Part shown: positions 41,660-49,976 of the stretch, piece by piece
How the letters are laid out: every line of letters begins with the position of its first letter
How positions within the stretch are numbered: the stretch's first letter is position 1
DNA from: Prevotellaceae bacterium
GTDB lineage: Bacteria; Bacteroidota; Bacteroidia; Bacteroidales; Bacteroidaceae
Assembly (NCBI GenBank): GCA_015256945.1
Contig: JABZLB010000009.1
Coordinates: 20,860 to 84,859, forward strand
Length of the DNA stretch: 64,000 bases
Direction of reading: 5' to 3'
The notes under the pieces: model-generated
What the model saw: the letters and a program-made list of their open reading frames with translations, nothing else
Told to the model about the DNA's origin: nothing
Database searches by the model: none
Position numbers and translations under genes: made by a program

Positions 41660-42553
41660 ATGAACATTTTAGTTACAGGCGCCAACGGACAATTGGGCAA
41701 CGAGATTCAGATTGTAAGTAAAAAGTCGAACAATCATTACATTTTCACTGATGTTTGTGAGGGTTATCAAAAACTCGATATTACCAATCTTGAAGCTGTT
41801 CGTGAAGCAGTAAGGGAGAATCATGTTCAGTGTATTATCAACTGTGCTGCATGGACCAACGTCGACAAGGCCGAAACGGCTGGAGATATTGTAGAAACTC
41901 TCAATGCCGTTGCACCTGAAAATCTGGCAAAAGCCATGAAAGAGGTTGACGGATTACTTGTTCATATTTCTACCGATTACGTGTTTGGGGGCGATCCTTA
42001 CAACACACCCTGTAATGAAAATATGCATGGAACTCCTACTGGCGTGTATGGATTAACGAAGCTTCACGGCGAAGAGAAGATACAAGCAGTAGGTGGAAAC
42101 TACATCATTCTGCGCACAGCGTGGCTGTACAGCGAGTTTGGACACAACTTTGTAAAGACTATGTTAAGCCTGACGGCGACAAAACCGCAGCTCAAAGTTG
42201 TCTTTGACCAGACTGGAACACCTACTTATGCCGGCGACTTAGCCGACGCAATATTCGACATTGTTGAAAACAACAAGTTTGAAGGACACAGCGGAATATA
42301 CCACTTTTCGAACGAAGGTGTTTGCAGCTGGTACGATTTCACCGTCAAAATAGCCCAGATTTCCGGCCACACAGCATGCCAGATTCTGCCCTGTCACAGC
42401 GACGAGTTCCCCTCTCCCGTAAAGCGTCCTGCATACAGTGTGCTTGACAAGACCAAAATTAAGGAAACCTTCGGCATACAAATACCCTATTGGGAAGACA
42501 GCTTAAAGAAGTGTATGGCCAACATGAACGAAGCCTTACCCACACAAAAATGA
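41660..42553 (+). CDS. rfbD: dTDP-4-dehydrorhamnose reductase
   Basis: Final step of dTDP-L-rhamnose synthesis (NADPH-dependent SDR). The 297 residues begin MNILVTGANGQLGNEIQ, with the Rossmann glycine motif, and have HISTDYVFGG plus YGLTKLHGE, the catalytic Tyr-x3-Lys. The frame is open 57 nt further upstream, overlapping the DUF4924 gene, but homology favours 41660. Its TGA stop overlaps the prfC ATG. rfbA is 9 kb away. Confidence 0.95.
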   Translation: MNILVTGANGQLGNEIQIVSKKSNNHYIFTDVCEGYQKLDITNLEAVREAVRENHVQCIINCAAWTNVDKAETAGDIVETLNAVAPENLAKAMKEVDGLLVHISTDYVFGGDPYNTPCNENMHGTPTGVYGLTKLHGEEKIQAVGGNYIILRTAWLYSEFGHNFVKTMLSLTATKPQLKVVFDQTGTPTYAGDLADAIFDIVENNKFEGHSGIYHFSNEGVCSWYDFTVKIAQISGHTACQILPCHSDEFPSPVKRPAYSVLDKTKIKETFGIQIPYWEDSLKKCMANMNEALPTQK

Positions 42554-44139
42554 ACAAAGAGATAGAGAGAAGGCGCACATTCGCCATCATTTCACACCCC
42601 GATGCCGGTAAAACGACGCTCACTGAGAAGTTTCTTCTTTTCGGTGGACAGATACAAGTAGCGGGTGCTGTAAAGAGCAATAAAATTAGAAAGACAGCAA
42701 CGTCCGACTGGATGGACATTGAAAAACAACGCGGTATTTCGGTGTCAACATCGGTTATGGAGTTCGACTACCTGCCCGACGGACAGGAAGGTGAGCCTTA
42801 TAAGGTCAACATTCTGGACACACCGGGCCACCAGGACTTTGCCGAGGATACCTATCGCACGCTTACTGCCGTCGACTCGGCGATTATTGTGGTCGACTCT
42901 GCCAAAGGTGTTGAGGCACAAACTCGTAAGCTTATGGAAGTGTGCCGCATGCGAAACACACCCGTTATCATCTTTATCAACAAGATGGACCGCGAAGGAC
43001 GCGACCCTTTTGACCTGTTAGATGAACTCGAAAACGAGCTGCACATCCATGTCCGACCACTTTCATGGCCTATCGGACAAGGCTTAAAGTTTAAAGGTGT
43101 TTATAATATCTACGAACAACAACTTAACCTTTTCACCCCGAATAAACAACGGGTTACCGAGAAGATAGCCGTCAACATTCAGTCGGCCGACCTCGATCAG
43201 CATGTTGGTGAGGCACAAGCTGCACGACTTCGTGACGATTTGGAACTGGTTGACGGGGTATATCCCGACTTCGAAGTGCAGGATTACCGCAACGCTGAGG
43301 TCGCACCGGTATTCTTTGGCTCGGCTTTAAACAACTTCGGTGTGCAGGAATTGCTCAACTGTTTCGTTGAAATTGCCCCCAGTCCCAAGCCTACAAAGGC
43401 CGAAGAAAAAACTATTATGCCCGATGATTCCAGGTTTACTGGCTTCATCTTTAAGATTACAGCCAACATCGATCCCAACCACAGGTCGTGCATTGCATTT
43501 TGTAAAGTATGCTCGGGAAAGTTTGTCAGGAACCAGCCTTATTACCATGTTCGATTGGAAAAAACCGTGCGGTTCTCCTCCCCTACACAGTTTATGGCAC
43601 AACGAAAAAGCACTGTTGACGAGGCCTGGCCGGGAGATATTGTAGGCCTTCCCGACAACGGCATCTTCAAAATAGGCGATACTCTTACCGAAGGTGAGGT
43701 GTTACACTTCCGAGGTTTGCCATCATTCTCGCCCGAATTATTCAAATATATTGAGAATGATGACCCGATGAAGTCGAAGCAATTCCAAAAAGGCATTGAA
43801 CAATTAATGAACGAAGGTGTTGCCCAGATGTTTGTAAACCAGTTCAATAACCGTCGTATCATCGGCACAGTAGGTCAGCTTCAGTTCGAAGTTATACAAT
43901 ATCGTCTCGAACATGAGTACAATGCCAGGTGCCGTTGGGAGCCTGTTCATCTTTACAAGGCATGCTGGATTGAGTCGGACGACGCTGCCGAGCTTGAGAA
44001 TTTTAAGAAGCGTAAGTATCAGTATATTGCGAAAGACATTGAAGGTCGCGATGTGTTCCTGGCCGATTCGTCATACGTTCTCAGTATGGCACAGCAAGAT
44101 TTTGAGCACATTAAATTCCATTTCACTTCCGAATTTTAA
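42550..44139 (+). CDS. prfC: Peptide chain release factor 3
   Basis: GTPase that recycles RF1/RF2 after termination. The 529 residues show G1 SHPDAGKTTLTEK (16-28), switch I with RGISVSTSVMEFDY, G3 DTPGHQDF and G4 INKMDREGRD, then the EF-G-like domains with RIIGTVGQLQFEVIQYRLEHEY. The start MNKEIERRRTFAIISHPDAG overlaps the rfbD stop codon by 4 nt (ATGA). A further in-frame start at 42490 lies inside rfbD and is unlikely. Confidence 0.96.
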   Translation: MNKEIERRRTFAIISHPDAGKTTLTEKFLLFGGQIQVAGAVKSNKIRKTATSDWMDIEKQRGISVSTSVMEFDYLPDGQEGEPYKVNILDTPGHQDFAEDTYRTLTAVDSAIIVVDSAKGVEAQTRKLMEVCRMRNTPVIIFINKMDREGRDPFDLLDELENELHIHVRPLSWPIGQGLKFKGVYNIYEQQLNLFTPNKQRVTEKIAVNIQSADLDQHVGEAQAARLRDDLELVDGVYPDFEVQDYRNAEVAPVFFGSALNNFGVQELLNCFVEIAPSPKPTKAEEKTIMPDDSRFTGFIFKITANIDPNHRSCIAFCKVCSGKFVRNQPYYHVRLEKTVRFSSPTQFMAQRKSTVDEAWPGDIVGLPDNGIFKIGDTLTEGEVLHFRGLPSFSPELFKYIENDDPMKSKQFQKGIEQLMNEGVAQMFVNQFNNRRIIGTVGQLQFEVIQYRLEHEYNARCRWEPVHLYKACWIESDDAAELENFKKRKYQYIAKDIEGRDVFLADSSYVLSMAQQDFEHIKFHFTSEF

Positions 44140-44231
44140 CGTTACAGGCCTGCCCCTGCACTTCTTTTTATACAAGGGTGTGGGGTAAAGGCCAAACGTG
44201 AGTAACGTTTTACCAGCTATACCACTAACAA
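44140..44231 (+). promoter_or_regulatory. Possible leader of the UpxY-like gene
   Basis: AACGTTAC (44137-44144) and GTAACGTT (44201-44208) are perfectly complementary and enclose 56 nt. No promoter consensus was seen, so the gene may be read from prfC. Confidence 0.3.
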
Positions 44232-44843
44232 ATGAACGAAACAGAACATCAGCCCGATTCTGTCTCAGTGGAGAAAACAACCTGTACAGCTCTCGTCAGC
44301 GACGAAGAACCACAGGATAACTGTTCGTGGTATGCCATGAAACTTTTCAGCATGCGCCAAAGCGAGGTTGCCGAAGCACTGCGTGAAAAGAAGCTGGAAG
44401 TGTTTATTCCTATGGAGTATGCCGACGTCGAAGACCGTACAAAACATATCAGGCGCGTACTCCGTCCGGTTGTAAGAAACCTGCTTTTCATCAAAAAAAC
44501 AACAACCGAAAAGGGTATTCGCGATATTGTACTATCACTTCCCTACAAGGTTTCTATTGTAAGGAAAGAGTATGGCAGCCAGAAATATTACGAGATTCCA
44601 GCCAAACAGATGTTTGAATTTCAGGCCATGTGCAATCCCGATATACTGATGAAGCGGTTTGTAAGCGATGAACAGGCCCGGCTTAAAAAGGGTACTCCCG
44701 TCGTTGTTACGCACGGGCCATTAAAGGGTTTAAGGGGCAAGCTCGTTCGTGCCGACCGAAAATATTATCTCCTGAAAGAAGTTCCGGGCATAGGTGTTAT
44801 GCTTAAGGTAACCAGATGGTGCTGCAAGGCTATTGAGGTTTAG
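44232..44843 (+). CDS. Orphan UpxY-like (NusG-family) transcription antiterminator
   Basis: A 203-residue protein with an N-terminal NGN domain (about 32-135: WYAMKLFSMRQSEVAEALREK, EVFIPMEYADVEDR, RPVVRNLLFIKKT) and a C-terminal KOW-like region (TPVVVTHGPLKGLRGKLVRA). UpxY proteins normally are the first gene of a capsule locus and help RNA polymerase through its leader. Here no polysaccharide operon follows: the next gene is convergent. It may act in trans on the rfbA/kinase genes or elsewhere. Confidence 0.85.
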   Translation: MNETEHQPDSVSVEKTTCTALVSDEEPQDNCSWYAMKLFSMRQSEVAEALREKKLEVFIPMEYADVEDRTKHIRRVLRPVVRNLLFIKKTTTEKGIRDIVLSLPYKVSIVRKEYGSQKYYEIPAKQMFEFQAMCNPDILMKRFVSDEQARLKKGTPVVVTHGPLKGLRGKLVRADRKYYLLKEVPGIGVMLKVTRWCCKAIEV

Positions 44844-44889
44844 CCTTCCTACCATGGCTAAACCACAATTGTTTCCAGCTCAATGCCTA

Positions 44890-45594
44890 CTACTGCTTTA
44901 CGCTTGCTATAAATTTCTGTAAGCGTTCAACATCTTTTACACCCACCGATACCTCAAACTGTTCGTTCAAATCAACGCCGGCAAACTGTGGATGGCGCAA
45001 CAGGCCGACAGCCTTTGCATCGTCAGGTACAACGTTTCCCCCAAGCAAGAAAGGTATATTGCCCGTATAAGCCTCTATCAAGGCTATACCACCGTTATTT
45101 TTTTCAAGAATTTTTGAAACGCCGTCAACATTAAAAATAAAAAGGTCGGCACTGCCTTCATAGTGCTTACATTGCGCAAAGTCGGCCGCTGAATGTATAT
45201 CAAGGCTTTTTATTACTTTAATATCTGGCACTATGTCAGGCACCAGACTACGTTTCAGATTATCGATCATCACCTCGCTTTCTTCTCCGTTCAGCTGCAC
45301 ATAATTAAGCGAATAGTTGTAAACCCTGCTGATAATGGTTTGTGGCATGTCGTCAATGAAAACTCCTGTACGGTATACCTCAGCAGGGATAAGTTCAGCA
45401 GGTTTCTCTCCTGGCTTCGAAACTTTCCTGAAACGCTCCCGGCTATAATCAGGAATAATGCCGGCCTGTGATGAAACCATCTGCACAAAGCGTTCGCTCG
45501 AAGGATAAAAATCGAACCCTATCATGTCAATGCCTAACGCCGATACCTCGCGAATGTTTCGGGCCTCGCGCATGCCACTTACCTTTATTATCAT
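44890..45594 (-). CDS. TrpF-like protein with substituted catalytic residues
   Basis: A 234-residue TIM-barrel protein clearly related to phosphoribosylanthranilate isomerase: IIKVSGMREARNIREV, IGFDFYPSSERFV, YVQLNGEE, FAGVDLNEQFE. The catalytic Cys of KxCG is Ser here (Ser6), and the catalytic Asp of FDT is Asn (Asn155, FNV). The GGSG-x2-FDW segment that follows in real TrpF is missing (SKILEKNNGG instead). A loop of about 25 residues after residue 43 is extra. It stands outside any trp operon. It is probably not a working isomerase; its present role is unknown. Confidence 0.85.
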   Translation of the reverse strand: MIIKVSGMREARNIREVSALGIDMIGFDFYPSSERFVQMVSSQAGIIPDYSRERFRKVSKPGEKPAELIPAEVYRTGVFIDDMPQTIISRVYNYSLNYVQLNGEESEVMIDNLKRSLVPDIVPDIKVIKSLDIHSAADFAQCKHYEGSADLFIFNVDGVSKILEKNNGGIALIEAYTGNIPFLLGGNVVPDDAKAVGLLRHPQFAGVDLNEQFEVSVGVKDVERLQKFIASVKQ

Positions 45595-45695
45595 GATTTG
45601 TATGCTCTTTTCTGCTGGTTTTATCTGATAGAAATGATATGATCCTTACCCTCTGCCCTGCACAACATTAACCCGGCCTGCAACTTTTTTCTGCA

Positions 45696-46490
45696 TTAAA
45701 AAGCAATATCAAGACCAGCCTCAACCGTTGTGTAATTCTTTCGCACAGGTACAATGGGCTTCGTATCGTAAATAATGCGATAGGCTCCGCGCACGCCAAC
45801 CGTTGGTGTTATATGATACGTCAGGTCAACGGCACCGCCAAAGCGTGCACTTTTAAGATAGCTGTCGGGTTTGGCCTGATGGATAGCCGTTGTCGTTAAA
45901 TCCCAACGGTCGCCAATGGTATGCTTAAAGCTGAGCGACAAATGGCTCTTTATGCTACGGCTATAAGCGTGCGAGGCAACTCCTGCCGGCGGATTGGGAT
46001 ATTGCCAGTTCTCAAATTCATAAAACAAGGCAACAGCAGCAAACAACAGGCAGTGCTTACTCTCGACGAAACGATAACGCGATTGCATACCCGCTGAAAC
46101 CTTAAAGGTCATACCGCGGCTCTCAGCCCACTGCGATTCTGCGTAGGGATAAACTTCAAAAACACGGTGAAGCAGATACCTGTATTCAGCATGCACGTAG
46201 CCTCCACTCATTGTAATCTTCTTGCCATAAGTTGAAAACTCAAGCTTGTTGATTAAGTTGATAACCCTGTTGCGATGCAACAGCAAATTAAGATTGGCCG
46301 TATTCTTTACCGTTAGAATGTTTTCCTGCTCGGTTTTAAAGTCAACAACCGGGTTAAGCGTGCCCTGAATGGTTTTCGTGCTGTCAATATTTAGTGTCAT
46401 GTTTTCCGTAAAAAGCATCTGCGCACGGGCAGTATTCCACATGGCTGTACATAAAAACACCAGCACAAACAGCCTGTTAAAGCGGCTCAT
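45696..46490 (-). CDS. DUF481-like outer-membrane protein
   Basis: A 264-residue exported protein with a signal peptide (MSRFNRLFVLVFLCTAM ... ARAQ). The mature part has alternating beta strands such as LEFSTYGKKITMSGGYVHAEYRY (in part), and ends TTVEAGLDIAF with the C-terminal aromatic expected of barrels. It resembles the DUF481/YdiY group of outer-membrane proteins, of unknown function. A longer frame from 46589 adds 33 residues unlike a signal peptide and is rejected. Confidence 0.72.
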   Translation of the reverse strand: MSRFNRLFVLVFLCTAMWNTARAQMLFTENMTLNIDSTKTIQGTLNPVVDFKTEQENILTVKNTANLNLLLHRNRVINLINKLEFSTYGKKITMSGGYVHAEYRYLLHRVFEVYPYAESQWAESRGMTFKVSAGMQSRYRFVESKHCLLFAAVALFYEFENWQYPNPPAGVASHAYSRSIKSHLSLSFKHTIGDRWDLTTTAIHQAKPDSYLKSARFGGAVDLTYHITPTVGVRGAYRIIYDTKPIVPVRKNYTTVEAGLDIAF

Positions 46491-46630
46491 ATTACGGGAA
46501 AGCTTCCCGGCAAACTCAAAAAGGCAAAATTGTAAAGAACGGTTTCGGGCATGTTGTGCACACTTTTTATTATTCATCCTTGTAACCAATTACAGGTTCA
46601 TATTATTCTATGCTATCTCCTTTAAAGTTA

Positions 46631-46638
46631 CAAAGGTA
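46631..46638 (-). promoter_or_regulatory. -7 element before the DUF481-like gene
   Basis: Minus-strand TACCTTTG; transcription near 46625 would give a leader of about 135 nt. The nearest TTG (46666-46664) is about 25 nt away, a long spacing. Confidence 0.4.
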
Positions 46639-46834
46639 AAGATAATATTCTGAACTATCCTGCCAACATTGCCAAACTTTTGTATGCTGTGGCCATAAAA
46701 ATATGTTTTATGTACAGAATAGTATGCTACGATACTTTTATTTTGTATTTTCATGCCATTCATAACAAAAATACATCAGTTTGCATTGAACATACCACTA
46801 TATATGTTAAATAGCAAAAAAACAAAGCAAAATA

Positions 46835-46866
46835 TTTGCTTTTGTCGTATCAAAAACATATATTTG
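46835..46866 (+). promoter_or_regulatory. Promoter of a putative small RNA
   Basis: TTTG (46835-46838), exactly 20 nt, TATATTTG (46859-46866): among the best promoter matches in the window, yet with no coding gene before the terminator 50-80 nt downstream. Confidence 0.7.
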
Positions 46867-46871
46867 CTAAA

Positions 46872-46954
46872 GTATTTCATAGGTTTCGTACCGTTTTGTC
46901 GAAACCTTTGTTGAGGTTGGTCGCATCCTGCACCAACCTCTTTTGTATTTTATT
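46872..46954 (+). ncRNA. Putative small RNA or attenuated leader of about 75 nt
   Basis: Two perfect hairpins follow the promoter: AGGTTTCG (46881-46888) with CGAAACCT (46900-46907), and GAGGTTGGT (46913-46921) with ACCAACCTC (46932-46940), the second followed by TTTTGTATTTTATT, an intrinsic terminator. AACCT of the first hairpin can alternatively pair with AGGTT of the second, the layout of an attenuator. The downstream sigma gene has a separate promoter at 46974, so a free-standing RNA is the simpler reading. No known family recognised. Confidence 0.5.
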
Positions 46955-46973
46955 GCATTTAAACTGTTAAAAA

Positions 46974-47005
46974 TTTGGCAGAAATTCAAAAATGATATAT
47001 ATTTG
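46974..47005 (+). promoter_or_regulatory. Promoter of the sigma factor gene
   Basis: TTTG (46974-46977), 20 nt, TATATTTG (46998-47005). Transcription from about 47011 gives a leader of about 76 nt. Confidence 0.75.
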
Positions 47006-47086
47006 CACTACGTATCTTTTAATTATAACAAGTAATTCATATTGCCTATTGATTGACTTTTACTTCATTAAAAGTAAAGATAAAAC

Positions 47087-47683
47087 ATGAAGAATCTTAA
47101 AGATATGTCGGACGAAGAGCTGGCATTATCCTACATGGAGGGTAACAATAAGGCATTTGATTTGCTGCTGGAACACACCCAGTCGAGGTTGTTTTCCTAT
47201 ATTCTTTTCATTGTTCGTGACGAGGATGTAGCCAACGATGTGTTCCAGGATACGTTCATTAAAATCATAGTAAAGCTGCGACACCGCAAATATGCTCCCA
47301 CGGGTAAGTTTGCAGCGTGGTGCATGCGCATTGCACACAACGTGGTAATGGACCAGTATCGCCTGCAGAAAACAGAGCGAATTGTAGAGCCTACCGAAGA
47401 TAACGACCTGTCAAACCTCTCACACGACAATTTGCTCGACTCGTGTATCGAAACCCGTTTCGTCAACGAGCAGGTAATAAAAGACATCCATACCATGATG
47501 GATATGCTGCCCACGTCGCAACGCGAGGTTGTTTATATGCGCTTTTATCAGCAAATGTCGTTCAAGGAAATTGCACAAACCACCAACGTAAGCATCAACA
47601 CGGCACTGGGACGCATGCGCTATGCCCTTATCAACATGCGCAGGATGGCACGCGACAATAACGTTGAACTTCAACTGTACTAA
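47087..47683 (+). CDS. ECF-type RNA polymerase sigma factor
   Basis: A 198-residue sigma-70-family regulator. Region 2 (about 20-90) includes LFIVRDEDVANDVFQDTFIKI and FAAWCMRIAHNVVMDQYR; region 4 (about 130-190) has PTSQREVVYMRFYQQMSFKEIAQ with a helix-turn-helix. No anti-sigma gene lies next to it: rpe follows on the other strand. It therefore may be controlled by its own transcription, by the adjacent putative small RNA, or by a partner elsewhere. Start could also be Met7. Confidence 0.9.
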   Translation: MKNLKDMSDEELALSYMEGNNKAFDLLLEHTQSRLFSYILFIVRDEDVANDVFQDTFIKIIVKLRHRKYAPTGKFAAWCMRIAHNVVMDQYRLQKTERIVEPTEDNDLSNLSHDNLLDSCIETRFVNEQVIKDIHTMMDMLPTSQREVVYMRFYQQMSFKEIAQTTNVSINTALGRMRYALINMRRMARDNNVELQLY

Positions 47684-47717
47684 GGTATTTCCCTACCCTG
47701 TATGGCAGGGAAATACC
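47684..47717. terminator. Bidirectional terminator between the sigma gene and rpe
   Basis: GGTATTTCCCT and AGGGAAATACC form a perfect 11-bp stem directly after the sigma stop codon. T-tracts are weak on both sides. Confidence 0.6.
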
Positions 47718-47756
47718 GCCTGTATGATTTTGTTATACACCGAGTATGCCCTGCTG

Positions 47757-48428
47757 TTATCTTTCAGCCTGCATATTCGCAGTTTGTTTCAGCCCATGAA
47801 TGGTTGCCAACGGGTCGGCAGACTTAAAGATGTAGCTCCCGCTTACCAGCACATCAGCCCCTGCTGCTGCCAGCTTTGGGGCGGTAACATCGTTCACGCC
47901 GCCGTCAATCTGAATCAGGGCATGTGCACCACGCTCGTCAATAAGTCTGCGCAGGCGTTGCAGCTTGTCAACAGTGCCTTCTATAAAACGCTGGCCTCCA
48001 AAACCGGGATTGACGCTCATCAGCAGCACCATATCCACATCTTCAATTACATCCTCAAGCATGCACACCGGCGTTGAAGGGTTAAGGGCCACACCTGCCT
48101 TCATGCCGGCATCGTGAATTTGATGTACAACGCGGTTCAAATGAACTACGGCCTCCTGGTGCACACACATCATCATGGCACCTGCACGGGCTGTTGCATC
48201 AATATATTGCTCGGGATGAACAATCATCAGGTGCACATCGAGGGGCTTTTTACATACACTTTTCACGGCCTCGATAACCGGAAAGCCAAACGAAATATTA
48301 GGTACAAACGTGCCGTCCATTACATCACAGTGAAGCCAGTCGGCCTCACTGCGGTTAATCATATCCAGGTCTGACCTGAGGTTGGTAAAGTCGGCCGACA
48401 GTAACGACGGTGAAATTATGATACTCAT
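47757..48428 (-). CDS. rpe: Ribulose-phosphate 3-epimerase
   Basis: Interconverts ribulose-5-phosphate and xylulose-5-phosphate in the pentose phosphate pathway. The 223-residue TIM barrel has ISPSLLSADFTNL, HCDVMDGTFVPNISFG (metal-binding His-x-Asp and the catalytic Asp), DVHLMIVHPEQYI, LMSVNPGFGGQ and IQIDGGVN. Length is normal. A 43-residue gene precedes it by 29 nt on the same strand. Confidence 0.96.
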   Translation of the reverse strand: MSIIISPSLLSADFTNLRSDLDMINRSEADWLHCDVMDGTFVPNISFGFPVIEAVKSVCKKPLDVHLMIVHPEQYIDATARAGAMMMCVHQEAVVHLNRVVHQIHDAGMKAGVALNPSTPVCMLEDVIEDVDMVLLMSVNPGFGGQRFIEGTVDKLQRLRRLIDERGAHALIQIDGGVNDVTAPKLAAAGADVLVSGSYIFKSADPLATIHGLKQTANMQAER

Positions 48429-48457
48429 CAGTCATATTTTCTATGCAGGCACACTGC

Positions 48458-48589
48458 CTAACTCAAACAAAGCGGACAAGGTTTGTCGGCCTTTTTAAGC
48501 ACCTTGTACGAGTAGGCAATCTGGCGGATAAGCCGTAATGTCTTCTCTGAAGGTTTCAGTTCGTTGGGAGTAAAATTTGCCATAGGCAT
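48458..48589 (-). CDS. Small conserved-looking protein of 43 residues before rpe
   Basis: The frame encodes MPMANFTPNELKPSEKTLRL then IRQIAYSYKVLKKADKPCPLCLS. The pattern (S/P)SEKTLxLIRQIAYSY recurs, as I recall, in very short Bacteroidales proteins often left unannotated. It ends in a CPLC motif close to the C-terminus, which might bind metal or be redox active. A second start at 48583 is possible. No function known. It probably shares a transcript with rpe. Confidence 0.6.
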   Translation of the reverse strand: MPMANFTPNELKPSEKTLRLIRQIAYSYKVLKKADKPCPLCLS

Positions 48590-48706
48590 ACTTATTAATG
48601 GTTTGTTGATACTGGTTAAACGCATTACGGTGGTAATTTATTACGTTTATGGCAGAATTAAAGAATTAAAAGATTTAAAAATACGCATCGTTACAGGCTT
48701 AGCACC

Positions 48707-48797
48707 ATCGTTCGACGGCCGTCAGCTACGTTGCTGACGGCCGTCATACGCATTGCCTGACGATCGCCGTACGCGCTGCTGACGGCCGCCGCACCAT
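48707..48797 (-). repeat. Dispersed palindromic element, copy R5
   Basis: ATCGTTCGACGGCCGTCAGC (48707-48726) and its near-complement ending GCGGCCGCCGCACCAT-type (48778-48797) pair at 17 of 20 positions. The inner hairpin GACGGCCGTCAGC/GCTGACGGCCGTC is on the left half, so this copy is in the opposite orientation to R2. It lies in a divergent gap; the rest of that gap (48590-48706, 48798-48949) shows nothing. Confidence 0.88.
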
Positions 48798-48949
48798 AAG
48801 CACTGCACCATAAACCAGCTGCCATATGCCTGAAAAGTTTGAAGAAAATCAATGAAAAGACAGGAGAAAACCGACCTGAACAAATCGAAAATATTTGATA
48901 TGAAGAAGCAACAAAAACTGTTTTACCACAGAAATAAGGCTTTTTTTTG

Positions 48950-48957
48950 TAACTTTG
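48950..48957 (+). promoter_or_regulatory. -7 element before the OB-fold gene
   Basis: TAACTTTG after a run of T; transcription near 48963, leader about 30 nt. The -33 element is weak (TTTTACC). Confidence 0.5.
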
Positions 48958-48992
48958 TACACCGATAACACATTATTAACAAAAACTTTTAT

Positions 48993-49976
48993 ATGAACAA
49001 AATTTTACGCTTTTCGCTCGTTGCAGCCCTGGCACTGGTCAGCAGTATTTCGTTTGCACAAACCACGGTAACCTTTATCGGAGGTACTGACAAGGGCAAT
49101 ATTGATGACGCTGGCAGCCACGGAGCCGACCAGGTAACCAAGGACGGTATTACAATTGCCACTACCGACGGGCTCTTTGGCTACACGTACAACAACAAGC
49201 CCGGCGGCGAGTATCGCACATACAAGACTTCGACATTCACGGTTTCGTCAACCGTAGGCAACATTACCAAAATTACGGTTACCTGTTCAGCCAAGGGAAA
49301 GATAAAGTATGGCCCGGGCTGTCTGATAAATCCTACCAGCGGTTCGTATACATTCGATACCAATGGCTACACGGGTACATGGACTGGCGAGGCAAATTCG
49401 GTAAGTTTCTCAGCAACCTTCAATCAGGCCCGCATGACGAAAATTGAGGTAACCTACACCCCTGGTGCCGTTACCCCCGGCCCCGTAGTGCCTGTAACAC
49501 CTCCTGCACCAGCCGATACGCTGAAGCTTACCGTAACCGAGGCTATGCAAAAGGTAAGCAACGACCACGCATTTAAGCAGAACGTATGCGTAACAGGCAT
49601 TGTATCGAAGATTGATGAAGTATCAGAAAAATACGGCAATGCTTCGTATTATATCTCTGCCGATGGTACTGAGGACGACCAGTTACAAGTATATCGTGGC
49701 CGCTTCCTGGGCAATACCAAATTTACTAAGGCCGATCAGCTGAAGGTTGGAGACAAGGTAACCATATACGGTGAGCTGATGTTCTATTCACAAAAGAACG
49801 TAATACAGGTTAGCAAGAGCCATATCATGGAAATCAACGGCCAGACAACGGGTATCAAAAATGTTGAAAACAACATGAAGAGCAATGCAGCAACCTATAA
49901 TATGGCAGGACAACGTGTAGGTAAAAACTACAAAGGCGTTGTAATTAAAAACGGTAAAAAGTATATGAACAGATAA
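48993..49976 (+). CDS. Secreted OB-fold protein with Prevotella-type C-terminal tail
   Basis: A 327-residue exported protein (signal MNKILRFSLVAALALVSSIS, then FAQ). The N-terminal half (about 25-155) is Thr/Gly-rich beta structure; a Pro/Val linker PGAVTPGPVVPVTPPAP follows. Residues about 175-283 form an OB-fold domain like those in exported nuclease-associated proteins (VCVTGIVSKIDE, LKVGDKVTIYGEL). The C-terminus YNMAGQRVGKNYKGVVIKNG resembles the short tail of many Prevotella secreted proteins, a possible sorting or surface-display signal. Function unknown. Confidence 0.78.
   Translation: MNKILRFSLVAALALVSSISFAQTTVTFIGGTDKGNIDDAGSHGADQVTKDGITIATTDGLFGYTYNNKPGGEYRTYKTSTFTVSSTVGNITKITVTCSAKGKIKYGPGCLINPTSGSYTFDTNGYTGTWTGEANSVSFSATFNQARMTKIEVTYTPGAVTPGPVVPVTPPAPADTLKLTVTEAMQKVSNDHAFKQNVCVTGIVSKIDEVSEKYGNASYYISADGTEDDQLQVYRGRFLGNTKFTKADQLKVGDKVTIYGELMFYSQKNVIQVSKSHIMEINGQTTGIKNVENNMKSNAATYNMAGQRVGKNYKGVVIKNGKKYMNR

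Noticed and set aside
46491..46589. N-terminal extension of the DUF481-like gene
   Set aside because: The extra 33 residues are basic and polar and precede a proper signal peptide, which should be at the start.
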